NCBI RefSeq assembly: GCF_002850745.1
Contig: NZ_KZ559473.1
Span: 163,677-227,676, forward strand
Source: Nonomuraea indica
GTDB lineage: Bacteria > Actinomycetota > Actinomycetes > Streptosporangiales > Streptosporangiaceae
Length of the DNA: 64,000 nt
Direction: 5' to 3'
Part shown: piece by piece, positions 41,055 to 49,228 of the stretch
Layout: each line of letters opens with the position of its first letter
Position numbering within the stretch: position 1 is the stretch's first letter
Translations under genes and position numbers: made by a program
The notes under the pieces: model-generated
What the model was told of the DNA's origin: nothing
Databases searched by the model: none
The model's input: only the letters and a program-made list of their open reading frames with translations

Positions 41055-43694
41055 GTGATCCGCTGGCGTGACCCTCGAGCACCGCTGACCGCCGCCGCGG
41101 CGGCCGGCGCCGCGGGGTTCGCGGCCGTGCTCGTGGCCGGCGGCCCGGCCAGGGGTGTCGCCGGCGCCATCGCCGGGGTCCTGGCCGCCGTCCTGGCGGC
41201 GGTCTCGCTGGCGACCGCCTCGTCCAGGCTGGCCGACGACCGCGCGCTGTCGACGGGCGCGCGCTGGATGGGCGGCGGCGCCCTGGTCTGGGCCGCGGGG
41301 GTCGTCCTGCGGCCGCTCGCCGAGAGCGCGAGCTTCGCCCTCAGCTTCGCCGACCTGGCGCTGCTGGTGGGCACCGTCCTGATGGGCGGCGGGGCACTCA
41401 TCGCCTCCGGCCGCACGCTGCCGGGCATGGTCGTTTTACGGCTCGTCACCGACGCCTACCTGTGCGCGGCCTCGCTGTTCCTGATCGGCTGGGTGCTGGC
41501 CCTGCGGCACGTCTATCACCAGTCCGACCCGGCGACGTTCACGTTCACCATGCTGCCGCCGATGATCTCGCTGCTGGTGACCTGCGCCGCGATCCCGTCG
41601 GTGGTCAGGAGCCGGGCCACGGCGTGGCCGCTCGGCCCGGCCGGGCTCGGCGTCCTTCTCACCACCACGATGGCCGGCACCGCCGACGCGGTTGCCCGGC
41701 TCACCGAGACGGGCCAGCCGGTGTGGAGCGCCATCCCGGCGCCGCTGGCGTTCCTGCTGCTGGCCGCGGCCCCCTGGGCGCAACGGCCCCGCGACCCGGA
41801 GGCGGCGGCCGCGCAGCCCGCCGCGCCCGTCGTCGGCGTGCTGCTGGCGCTGGCTCCGCTGGGCCTGGTGGCGGTGGGCACGGTCACGCTGATCGTCCAC
41901 CTGGCGGGCGGCCGCCCGGTCACCCCGGTCACCGGGGTCGTCCTGCTGGCCGGCTCCGCCGTGCTGCTGCTGCTCGTCCGGCTCACCGTGGTGGGCGGCG
42001 TCAACTCCCGGCTGCGCCGGCTCGTCTCACTCGCCGACCGGCAGCTGCGCGAGCTGGCCGAGAGCACCGGCGACGTGGTGCTGCTGGTCGACTACGAGGG
42101 CGTGGTCCGCGAGATCGGCCCCGGCGTCGAGGCGACCTACGGCTACCGTCCCGACGAGATCGTCGGTGGCACGATCTTCGACTACATCCACCCGGAGGAC
42201 GTCCCCGGCATCCAGGCGGCGCTGGACGCGATGAGCCTCGACGACGAAGGATCCGACCCCGGCGCCTGCATGATCGCGTGCAGGGTACGCGCGGCCGACG
42301 GCACCTGGCGGCCCACCGAGTCGGTCGCCACCTGCAACCTGGGCGGCGAGGAGCTGCTGCTGGTCACCACCCGCGACGTGAGCGACGAGGAGGCGCTGCG
42401 CAACCAGGTCGCCCACCTGACCTTCCACGACGGCGTCACCGGCCTGCCCAACCGCGCCTACTTCGAGGAGCGCACCCGCGAGGTGCTCTCCGGCCGCACC
42501 GGCCACGTCGCGGTGATCTTCCTCGACCTCGACGGCTTCACCTCGGTCAACGACTCGGTCGGCCATGCCAGCGGCGACTACCTTCTCGGCCAGGCGGCCC
42601 GCCGGCTGCGCGGCGCCGTACGTCCGGACGACACGCTCGCCCGGTGGGGCGGCGACGAGTTCGCCGTGCTCGTGGAGACCGGCGGCGAGGCGCAGCTCGC
42701 CGTGGACCTCGCCGAGCGGCTGCTGCGGGAGGTCTCCCAGGAGCCGTTCCGGGTGGCCGACCGTGACGTGGCGCTGACCGCGAGCCTCGGCGTGGCCTTC
42801 GCCGAGGACGACATGCCGGCCGGCGACCTGATCCGCAACGCCGACGTCGCCATGGCACGGGCCAAGGCGCTCGGCGGACGCCGGGTCGAGGTGTTCGCCG
42901 CGCAGATGCACGCCGACGTGGTGCGCCGGCTGGAGCTGGCCGCCGACCTGCAGCGCGCGCTGATCGAGCACCAGTTCGCGATCGAGTACCAGCCGGTCGT
43001 CGACCTCGCCACCTCGCGGGTGACCGCGGTCGAGGCCCTGGTGCGGTGGTGGCGCGGCTCGGTCTACGTGCCGCCGGAGCAGTTCCTCGGCCTCGCCGAG
43101 GACACCGGGCTCATCGTGCCGCTCAGCGAGTGGATCCTGCGCGAGTCGTGCCGCGAGGTGGCCGCCTGGCGGGCCTCCTCCTGGGACATCGGGCTGTCGG
43201 TCAACCTGTCGGCCCGGCAGATCACCGCTCCCCGGTTCGTGGAGACCGTCGAGGAGGCGCTCGCCGAGAGCGGGCTGCCCGCCTCCGCGCTCACCCTCGA
43301 GGTCATCGAGGAGATGCTCGTCGAGGACGCCGAGGAGACGATCAAACGCCTGTCCCAGCTGCGCGCGCTGGGCGTGCGGCTGGCCATCGACGACTTCGGC
43401 ACCGGCTACGCCTCGCTGGCGTTCCTGCGGCAGCTCCCGGTCGACCTGATCAAGATCGACCCGTCCTTCGTGTCCGGGCTGGGCCGCGACGACACGCTCA
43501 GCCTGCTCACCCGCACGATCGTGCGGCTCGGCCACGACCTCGGCCTCATCGTGGTGGCCGAGGGCATCGAGCGGCCGGAGCAGCTGGAGCTGCTGCGCGA
43601 GATGGGCTGCACCCGAGGGCAGGGCTTCCTGGTGGCGCGGCCCATGGCGGCCCGCGGAGTCGACTCCCTGATGCGCACAAGTCTCACGGTCTGA
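41055..43694 (+). CDS. Membrane-bound PAS-GGDEF-EAL c-di-GMP enzyme
   Basis: The 879-aa protein begins with about nine to ten membrane helices (to about residue 315). A PAS domain follows (about 330-450, with IGPGVEATYGYRPDEIVG), then GGDEF (VTGLPNRAYFEE near 460, intact RWGGDEFAV). The EAL domain has VEALVRW, NLSARQ, DDFGTGYAS, KIDPSFV and AEGIERPEQ, so both catalytic halves look active. As I recall the syntenic Streptomyces gene before ilvB is cdgE (SCO5511). GTG 41055 is the start, with only a distant GGGATGGG. It probably links a redox or small-ligand signal at the PAS domain to c-di-GMP level. Confidence 0.93.
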   Translation: MIRWRDPRAPLTAAAAAGAAGFAAVLVAGGPARGVAGAIAGVLAAVLAAVSLATASSRLADDRALSTGARWMGGGALVWAAGVVLRPLAESASFALSFADLALLVGTVLMGGGALIASGRTLPGMVVLRLVTDAYLCAASLFLIGWVLALRHVYHQSDPATFTFTMLPPMISLLVTCAAIPSVVRSRATAWPLGPAGLGVLLTTTMAGTADAVARLTETGQPVWSAIPAPLAFLLLAAAPWAQRPRDPEAAAAQPAAPVVGVLLALAPLGLVAVGTVTLIVHLAGGRPVTPVTGVVLLAGSAVLLLLVRLTVVGGVNSRLRRLVSLADRQLRELAESTGDVVLLVDYEGVVREIGPGVEATYGYRPDEIVGGTIFDYIHPEDVPGIQAALDAMSLDDEGSDPGACMIACRVRAADGTWRPTESVATCNLGGEELLLVTTRDVSDEEALRNQVAHLTFHDGVTGLPNRAYFEERTREVLSGRTGHVAVIFLDLDGFTSVNDSVGHASGDYLLGQAARRLRGAVRPDDTLARWGGDEFAVLVETGGEAQLAVDLAERLLREVSQEPFRVADRDVALTASLGVAFAEDDMPAGDLIRNADVAMARAKALGGRRVEVFAAQMHADVVRRLELAADLQRALIEHQFAIEYQPVVDLATSRVTAVEALVRWWRGSVYVPPEQFLGLAEDTGLIVPLSEWILRESCREVAAWRASSWDIGLSVNLSARQITAPRFVETVEEALAESGLPASALTLEVIEEMLVEDAEETIKRLSQLRALGVRLAIDDFGTGYASLAFLRQLPVDLIKIDPSFVSGLGRDDTLSLLTRTIVRLGHDLGLIVVAEGIERPEQLELLREMGCTRGQGFLVARPMAARGVDSLMRTSLTV

Positions 43695-43712
43695 GACGGG
43701 TGTCCCACCAAG

Positions 43713-43743
43713 TTGACATCGGGGGCTGGGGAGCGGCTAAGGT
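43713..43743 (+). promoter_or_regulatory. ilvB leader promoter
   Basis: A consensus -35 TTGACA (43713-43718) and a -10 TAAGGT (43738-43743) are 19 bp apart. The expected start point falls at or next to the ATG of the leader peptide (43750), so the leader should be translated from a leaderless or nearly leaderless mRNA. Confidence 0.7.
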
Positions 43744-43749
43744 GTGGCC

Positions 43750-43800
43750 ATGCTTCGCAGTGAGATTCTCGTAGTACTTCGCCGGCGCGCGGGCCGATAG
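43750..43800 (+). CDS. ilvB leader peptide (branched-chain attenuator peptide)
   Basis: A 16-codon frame reads MLRSEILVVLRRRAGR and stops at TAG 43798. It has five consecutive branched-chain codons (Ile-Leu-Val-Val-Leu), the expected sensor of charged tRNA-Ile, tRNA-Leu and tRNA-Val. The peptide ends 100 nt before ilvB and is followed by a strong intrinsic terminator, the classical arrangement of transcription attenuation. Leader peptides before ilvB have been predicted comparatively in actinobacteria. The codon run overlaps the 5' arm of an imperfect hairpin (AGTACTTCGC with GCGAAGCACT) that would respond to ribosome stalling. Confidence 0.85.
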   Translation: MLRSEILVVLRRRAGR

Positions 43801-43823
43801 CGAAGCACTTCGACCTGCGCGCC

Positions 43824-43862
43824 GCCCCTGGTCCCGCCACACGGTGGGAAGGGGCATTTTTT
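43824..43862 (+). terminator. Attenuator terminator of ilvBNC
   Basis: GCCCCT-GG-TCCCGCC pairs with GGTGGGA-AGGGGC across an ACAC loop (43824-43855, one GG bulge and one G-T pair). The run ATTTTTT follows to 43862. It lies between the leader peptide and ilvB and would stop transcription when branched-chain amino acids are plentiful. The upstream GGCGCGCGGG/CCTGCGCGCC pairing (43782-43791 with 43813-43823) is a candidate alternative structure. Confidence 0.88.
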
Positions 43863-43899
43863 ATGTCCTCCAAGCGACAGCCACGCAAGGAACGAGCCG

Positions 43900-45639
43900 A
43901 TGACCGAACGGATGACAGGTGCACAGGCCCTGGTCAGGGCGCTGGAGCACGTGGGAGTCGACACCGTGTTCGGGATCCCGGGCGGCGCCATCCTCCCGGC
44001 CTACGATCCCCTCTACGACTCGACCAAGGTCCGGCACGTGCTCGTACGGCACGAGCAGGGCGCGGGCCACGCGGCCGAGGGATACGCCCAGGCCACCGGC
44101 CGCGTCGGCGTGTGCATGGCGACCAGCGGCCCCGGCGCGACCAACCTGGTGACCCCGCTGGCCGACGCCTACATGGACTCCGTGCCGATCGTGGCGATCA
44201 CGGGACAGGTGGCCAGCGCGTCGATCGGCACCGACGCCTTCCAGGAAGCCGACATCTCGGGCATCACCATGCCGATCACGAAGCACAACTTCCTGGTCAC
44301 CGACCCGCTCGACATCCCGCGCACCATCATGGAGGCGTTCCACATCGCCTCGACCGGGCGGCCGGGGCCGGTGCTGGTCGACATCTCCAAGGACGCGTTG
44401 CAGGCCGACACCACCTTCTCCTGGCCGCCGGTCATGCAGCTGCCCGGCTACCGTCCGGTGACCAGGCCGCACTCCAAGCAGATCCGGGAGGCCGCCAAGC
44501 TCATCGCCGAGTCGCGGCGCCCGGTCCTCTACGTCGGCGGCGGCGTGCACAAGGCGGGGGCCTCCGACGACCTCCTGCGGCTGGCCGAGCTGACCGGCAT
44601 CCCGGTCGTGACCACGCTGATGGCGCGCGGCACGTTCCCCGACAGCCACCGCCAGCACCTGGGCATGCCCGGCATGCACGGCAGCGTCGCCGCGGTCGGC
44701 GCGTTGCAGAAGGCCGACCTGCTCATCGGTCTGGGCGTGCGCTTCGACGACCGGGTCACCGGCCAGCTCTCGACGTTCGCTCCGCACGCCAAGGTGGTGC
44801 ACGCCGACATCGACCCGGCCGAGATCTCCAAGAACCGCCACGCCGACGTGCCCATCGTGGGTGACTGCAAGGATGTCCTCGGCGACCTCATCACGGCGCT
44901 GGAGAACTCCGGCAGGCAGGGCGACTACACCGCCTGGTGGGCGCTGCTCGACGGCATCAAGGAGACCTACCCGCTCGGCTACGACGAGTTCGAGGACGGC
45001 TCGCTGGCGCCGCAGTACGTCATGGAGCGGCTGAGCGCCCTCGTCGGCCCCGACGCCTACTACGTGGCGGGCGTCGGCCAGCACCAGATGTGGGCCGCCC
45101 AGTTCGTCCAGTACGAGAACCCCGGCACGTTCATCAACTCCGGCGGGCTCGGCACCATGGGCTTCGCCGTCCCGGCCGCGATGGGCGCCAAGATGGGCCG
45201 GCCCGAGTCCACCGTGTGGGCCATCGACGGCGACGGCTGCTTCCAGATGACCAACCAGGAGCTGGCCACCTGCGCCCTCGAAGGTGTGCCGATCAAGGTG
45301 GCGGTCATCAACAACGGCAACCTCGGCATGGTCCGCCAGTGGCAGACCCTGTTCTACGACCAGCGTTACTCCAACACCGACCTGCAGACGACACGCCGGA
45401 TCCCGGACTTCGTCAAGCTGGCGGAGGCCTATGGTTGTGTGGGCCTGCGCTGCGAGCGGCCGGAGGACGTCGACGCGACCATCCGCAAGGCCATGGAGAT
45501 CACCGACGTGCCCGTGGTGGTCGACTTCGTGGTCCACCAGGACGCGATGGTCTGGCCCATGGTCGCGGCGGGCACCAGCAACGACGACATCAAGATCGCC
45601 CGTGACATGGCGCCGACGTGGGAGAGCGACGATGAGTAG
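43900..45639 (+). CDS. ilvB: Acetolactate synthase large subunit
   Basis: IlvB is the thiamine-diphosphate catalytic subunit that makes acetolactate or acetohydroxybutyrate, the first common step of valine, leucine and isoleucine synthesis. The 579-aa sequence has the catalytic glutamate E52 (VRHEQGAGH) and the FAD-domain segment around LGMPGMHG. The ThDP-binding motif runs from GDGCFQM to NNGNLGM (about residues 443-470), with the substrate-loop MVRQWQ following. ATG 43900 has AAGGAAC upstream. The ilvN start overlaps its end by 8 nt. Expression is controlled by the upstream leader-peptide attenuator. Confidence 0.98.
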   Translation: MTERMTGAQALVRALEHVGVDTVFGIPGGAILPAYDPLYDSTKVRHVLVRHEQGAGHAAEGYAQATGRVGVCMATSGPGATNLVTPLADAYMDSVPIVAITGQVASASIGTDAFQEADISGITMPITKHNFLVTDPLDIPRTIMEAFHIASTGRPGPVLVDISKDALQADTTFSWPPVMQLPGYRPVTRPHSKQIREAAKLIAESRRPVLYVGGGVHKAGASDDLLRLAELTGIPVVTTLMARGTFPDSHRQHLGMPGMHGSVAAVGALQKADLLIGLGVRFDDRVTGQLSTFAPHAKVVHADIDPAEISKNRHADVPIVGDCKDVLGDLITALENSGRQGDYTAWWALLDGIKETYPLGYDEFEDGSLAPQYVMERLSALVGPDAYYVAGVGQHQMWAAQFVQYENPGTFINSGGLGTMGFAVPAAMGAKMGRPESTVWAIDGDGCFQMTNQELATCALEGVPIKVAVINNGNLGMVRQWQTLFYDQRYSNTDLQTTRRIPDFVKLAEAYGCVGLRCERPEDVDATIRKAMEITDVPVVVDFVVHQDAMVWPMVAAGTSNDDIKIARDMAPTWESDDE

Positions 45640-46156
45640 GCACACGCTGTCCGTGCTCGTGGAGAACAAGCCGGGCGTCCTCGCCCGGGTGTCCGCGCTG
45701 TTCAGCCGGCGCGGCTTCAACATCGACTCGCTCGCCGTCGGGCAGACCGAGCACGACGACATCTCCCGGATGACGATCGTGGTGAGCGTCGAGGAGCTGC
45801 CGCTGGAGCAGGTCACCAAGCAGCTCAACAAGCTGGTGAACGTGCTCAAGATCGTCGAGCTCGACCCGTCGCAGTCGGTCCAGCGTGAGCTGATGCTGAT
45901 CAAGGTCAAGGCCGACGCCGACAGCCGCTCGCACGTGCTGGAGCTCGTCCAGCTCTTCCGCGCCCGCTGCGTCGACGTGGCGGCCGACGCCGTGACCATC
46001 GAGGTCACCGGCACTCCCGACAAGCTCGAGGCCTTCGTCAAGGTGCTCGAGCCCTTCGGGATCAAGGAGCTCGTCCAATCGGGCATGGTGGCCATCGGCC
46101 GCGGCGCCCGTTCCATCACCGACCGGTCCCTCAGGGCACTGGACCGTACCGCCTGA
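45632..46156 (+). CDS. ilvN: Acetolactate synthase small regulatory subunit
   Basis: This 174-aa regulatory subunit activates IlvB and gives feedback inhibition by valine. The N-terminal ACT domain begins MSRHTLSVLVENKPGVLARV and continues with FSRRGFNIDSLAVG, the usual effector-binding region. A second, ferredoxin-like domain follows from about residue 80. ATG 45632 lies inside the last codons of ilvB (8-nt overlap), ensuring balanced subunit synthesis. The gene is also called ilvH in many annotations. ilvC follows at 46171. Confidence 0.97.
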   Translation: MSRHTLSVLVENKPGVLARVSALFSRRGFNIDSLAVGQTEHDDISRMTIVVSVEELPLEQVTKQLNKLVNVLKIVELDPSQSVQRELMLIKVKADADSRSHVLELVQLFRARCVDVAADAVTIEVTGTPDKLEAFVKVLEPFGIKELVQSGMVAIGRGARSITDRSLRALDRTA

Positions 46157-46170
46157 AAGGTTTGACGCAA

Positions 46171-47163
46171 GTGACCGAGATCTACTACGACGACCAGGCC
46201 GATCTGTCGATCATCCAGGGGCGTCACGTGGCCGTGCTGGGGTACGGCAGCCAGGGCCACGCCCACGCGCTCTCCCTGCGTGACTCCGGCGTCGACGTGC
46301 GCGTCGGGCTTCCCGAGGGCTCCAAGAGCCGCGAGAAGGCCGAGAACGACGGCCTGCGCGTGCTCACCCCGTCGGAGGCGGTCGAGGAGGCCGACCTCAC
46401 GATGATCCTCGCGCCGGACCACATCCAGCGCGACCTGTACGCCCAGCACGTGGCCCCCAACCTGGTCGAGGGCGACGCGCTGTTCTTCGGCCACGGCCTC
46501 AACATCCGCTACGGCCTCATCGAGGCGCCCGAGGGCGTCGACGTGTGCATGGTGGCCCCGAAGGGCCCCGGTCACCTCGTGCGCCGCCAGTTCGAGGCCG
46601 GCCGCGGCGTGCCCTGCCTCGTGGCCGTCGAGAAGAACGCCTCCGGCAAGGCCCTCGACCTGGCGCTGTCGTACGCCAAGGGCATCGGCGGCACCCGGGC
46701 CGGCGCGCTGAGGACGACCTTCACCGAGGAGACCGAGACCGACCTGTTCGGCGAGCAGGCCGTGCTGTGCGGCGGCGTGTCCGAGCTGATCAAGGCGGGC
46801 TTCCAGACGCTGATCGAGGCCGGCTACCAGCCGGAGGTCGCCTACTTCGAGTGCCTGCACGAGATGAAGCTCATCGTCGACCTGATGTACGAGGGCGGCA
46901 TCTCCAAGATGTACTGGTCGGTGTCCGACACCGCCGAGTACGGCGGCTACACCCGCGGCCCGCGCGTCATCACCGACGAGACCCGTCAGGAGATGCGCCG
47001 CATCCTGGGCGAGATCCAGGACGGCACGTTCGCCCGCCAGCTCGTCGAGGAGTTCGACGGGGGCCAGAAGGAGTTCAGCCGCTACCGCGAGGAGCTGGCG
47101 GAGGACCCGATCGAGAAGACGGGCGCCAAGCTGCGTCCGATGATGAGCTGGCTCAAGGCCTGA
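46171..47163 (+). CDS. ilvC: Ketol-acid reductoisomerase
   Basis: IlvC isomerises and reduces acetolactate to dihydroxyisovalerate with NADPH and magnesium. The 330-aa class I enzyme has the Rossmann motif GYGSQGHAHALSLRDSG (about residues 25-41). The all-helical C-terminal domain carries the metal-ligand stretches ETETDLFGEQAVLCGG and FECLHEMKLIVDLMYEGG. I prefer GTG 46171, which has GAAAGG 10 nt upstream; TTG 46162 has no room for a ribosome-binding site. The serine in the beta2-alphaB loop (EGSKS) suggests NADPH preference, as usual. A bidirectional hairpin ends the operon. Confidence 0.97.
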   Translation: MTEIYYDDQADLSIIQGRHVAVLGYGSQGHAHALSLRDSGVDVRVGLPEGSKSREKAENDGLRVLTPSEAVEEADLTMILAPDHIQRDLYAQHVAPNLVEGDALFFGHGLNIRYGLIEAPEGVDVCMVAPKGPGHLVRRQFEAGRGVPCLVAVEKNASGKALDLALSYAKGIGGTRAGALRTTFTEETETDLFGEQAVLCGGVSELIKAGFQTLIEAGYQPEVAYFECLHEMKLIVDLMYEGGISKMYWSVSDTAEYGGYTRGPRVITDETRQEMRRILGEIQDGTFARQLVEEFDGGQKEFSRYREELAEDPIEKTGAKLRPMMSWLKA

Positions 47164-47173
47164 CACTCGCCGT

Positions 47174-47204
47174 CCGCCTGGTGGGGCCCCGTCCCACCAG
47201 GCGG
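47174..47204. terminator. Terminator of ilvBNC (bidirectional hairpin)
   Basis: CCGCCTGGTGGG (47174-47185) pairs perfectly with CCCACCAGGCGG (47193-47204). It lies 10 nt after ilvC and just past the 3' end of the convergent small gene. There is no strong T tract, but the stem is long and stable. Confidence 0.85.
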
Positions 47205-47209
47205 TCCGC

Positions 47210-47419
47210 TCATTCGCCGTGCGTCGCGATCCGGCGGAACACGATCGTCGCGCGGAACCTGTCCGGCGCGTCGGGGTCGGGCTCGGCCTTGGCGCTGAGC
47301 ACGTCGATCTCGGCGTCGCCGCCGTAGAAGCGCTGTGCCACGGGATAGGCCGCCCGCTGGATCTCGTCGGGCGTGCCGCCGGTGATGGTCACGTGCAGGT
47401 CGAAGGGAATGGGCCTCAT
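47210..47419 (-). CDS. Small hypothetical protein (69 aa)
   Basis: The protein begins MRPIPFDLHVTITGGTPDEI and is a compact alpha/beta-like sequence without signal, membrane or metal motifs. ATG 47419 has AAGGAGA about 8 nt upstream, a strong ribosome-binding site, so the gene is credible despite its size. It converges on ilvC, with a shared hairpin between them. I do not recognise a family. The frame upstream of 47419 is open but lacks a second good start. Confidence 0.7.
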   Translation of the reverse strand: MRPIPFDLHVTITGGTPDEIQRAAYPVAQRFYGGDAEIDVLSAKAEPDPDAPDRFRATIVFRRIATHGE

Positions 47420-47648
47420 CGGGTGTCTCCTTCTCTGGCACAGGCGCCGGCGATCCACCGTCCAGGCGAACCGTCGTCCGGGGAAACGGCCGCGCACACC
47501 GCAGGGCCGGCGGACGGGAGGACGCCATGCCATGTCTCCCGCGGGTACGTAGTGATCGCTTTCCCCGGGGGAGACGGATCATGCGGTCCGCTTCGCCGGG
47601 AACGAAACGACTCCCCAGGCCCGGCCTCGCCCGGATAGATTGCCGGAC

Positions 47649-48521
47649 ATGCGTGAAGTGATCACCGCGGACGGCCGGGTGCTCGCCGTCGAGGAGTGGG
47701 GCGCGCCCGACGGCACGCCGGTCTTCTACCTGCACGGCACCCCCGTCGGGCGGCTGGCCCGCCACCCCGACGACGCGCTGTTCACCGGGCTCGGCATCCG
47801 GCTGATCACGTTCGACCGGCCGGGGCTCGGCGGCTCCACACCCCGGCCCGGCCGGCGGGTGGCCGACGGCGCCGACGACGTCGCGGCGGTGGCCGACGCG
47901 CTCGGCCTCGACAGCTTCCCCGTCTACGGGGTGTCCGGCGGCGGCCCGCACGCGCTGGCGTTCGCCGCCCGCCATCCCGGCCGCGCCACCCGCGTGGCCT
48001 CGCTGGCCGCGCTCGCGCCGCGTGACGCCGACGGGCTCGACTGGACGGCCGGGATGATGGCGGGCAACGTCCGTACCGCCGAGGTCGCGCTGTGCGACCG
48101 GGAGGCCATGGCCGAGCATCTCGGCGCGCAGCCGTCCGCCCCGCCGCGGCTGCCCGACTCCGAGGCGGCCGTGCTGTCGCGGCCCGAGATCTCCGCCATG
48201 CTCGGCGCGGCCTTCGCCGATGCGCTGCGGCCCGGCATCGACGGGTGGGTCGACGACGCCCGCGCCCTGTTCGGCACGCCGTGGGGGTTCGACCCGGCCG
48301 ACATCACCGTGCCCGTGCTGCTGTGGCACGGGGCGCTGGACCCGGTGGTCCCGGTGGCGCACGCTCACTGGCTGGCCGCCCGCATCCCCACCGCGACCCT
48401 CACCGTCCAGCCCGACGCCGGGCACGCCGGCCACTTCGACGCCACCCCGGCCACGCTGTCCTGGCTGCTGGAGGGCGGCCGCACCGCACTCTCGGGCCCA
48501 CGGACCCAGGCCACCGCCTGA
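47649..48521 (+). CDS. Alpha/beta-fold hydrolase
   Basis: This 290-aa cytoplasmic hydrolase has an oxyanion segment FYLHGTPVGR (residues 26-35) and FDRPGLGGS. The nucleophile is S96 in GVSGGGPHA, the acid is probably the Asp of HGALDPVVP, and the catalytic His lies in GHAGHF near the C-terminus. The triad is therefore complete. ATG 47649 follows a -10 TAGATT (47636-47641) by 7 nt, so the transcript looks leaderless. The substrate may be an ester, epoxide or similar; nothing in the neighbourhood identifies it. A 17-bp minisatellite begins at its stop codon. Confidence 0.92.
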   Translation: MREVITADGRVLAVEEWGAPDGTPVFYLHGTPVGRLARHPDDALFTGLGIRLITFDRPGLGGSTPRPGRRVADGADDVAAVADALGLDSFPVYGVSGGGPHALAFAARHPGRATRVASLAALAPRDADGLDWTAGMMAGNVRTAEVALCDREAMAEHLGAQPSAPPRLPDSEAAVLSRPEISAMLGAAFADALRPGIDGWVDDARALFGTPWGFDPADITVPVLLWHGALDPVVPVAHAHWLAARIPTATLTVQPDAGHAGHFDATPATLSWLLEGGRTALSGPRTQATA

Positions 48522-48605
48522 TCCCTCCGCCCCCGCGATTCCTCCGCCGCCGCGATCCCTTCGCCGCCGCGATCCCTTCGCCGCCGCGATCCCTCCGCCC
48601 CCGCG
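48521..48605 (+). repeat. 17-bp minisatellite starting at the hydrolase stop codon
   Basis: Five units of GATCCCTCCGCCCCCGC or GATCCCTTCGCCGCCGC start at 48521, 48538, 48555, 48572 and 48589. The first G is the last base of the stop TGA. The remaining sequence to 48719 is GC-rich and holds no gene that I can support. Confidence 0.9.
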
Positions 48606-48719
48606 CCCCGGACGTGCGGGTCCTCCTGCCGCCCGATGCACTCGCTGCGCCGCGTCCCGGAGGGCGGCGGCGTGCGCGACTCCCCGTAGCCGCCGGGGTG
48701 GCCGGCGTCGGTGGACACA

Positions 48720-49130
48720 TCACCGCGTGCCGGCCGGGCGGCGGATGGGGCACCGGTGGGCGGCGTGCCGGTTCGGGCAGCAGATGACGCCTATCGTGAC
48801 GAACCGGCCGCCGGTCAGCCACTCGCCCCACTGCACGTCGACCCCGCGCGGCAGCGCGTCCGCCGCGCCGTCGAGCCGGGCCCGCCGGCCCACCCGGTCC
48901 GGGTGCAGGAAGGCCTTGCGCACCCTGCCGTACCTGGTCGCCAGCCACTCCACGGCCTGGGCGGGCTCGTCGAACGTGGCGGCGATCCGGGAGGCGGGCC
49001 TGGCCAGCCAGTCGCCGGTCCGCATGGGCGGCAACGGTGACGCCGCGAAGTCCGGGGAGCCGGGGCGGCGCTCCTCCTCCCGCTCGAGCTCCTCGCCGTT
49101 GCCGAGCCAGGCGTAGGCATGCCAGTGCAC
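48720..49130 (-). CDS. Hypothetical protein (136 aa)
   Basis: The protein begins VHWHAYAWLGNGEELEREE and is soluble and polar. Two conserved-looking parts are EWLATRYGRVRKAFLHPD (about residues 65-82) and the C-terminal GVICCPNRHAAHRCP, which could bind a metal through three cysteines and two histidines. GTG 49130 is preceded by a G-rich ribosome-binding site. I do not recognise the family, although the WHAYAW opening looks like an actinobacterial conserved hypothetical protein. The neighbouring CAP-domain gene is on the same strand, 98 bp upstream. Confidence 0.65.
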   Translation of the reverse strand: MHWHAYAWLGNGEELEREEERRPGSPDFAASPLPPMRTGDWLARPASRIAATFDEPAQAVEWLATRYGRVRKAFLHPDRVGRRARLDGAADALPRGVDVQWGEWLTGGRFVTIGVICCPNRHAAHRCPIRRPAGTR

Positions 49131-49228
49131 GGGCCACCCCCTGCGACGGACCGCTGCACAGGGGTCATTCCCCGACCCGCCGGTGGTAAGTCGTCCGGCA
49201 TGTGGGACGTGGGAGCGGGCCCGGACGG

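Noticed and set aside
43861..47166. A 1101-codon minus-strand frame across ilvBNC
   Set aside because: It is antisense to three well-identified enzymes and has no recognisable domain.
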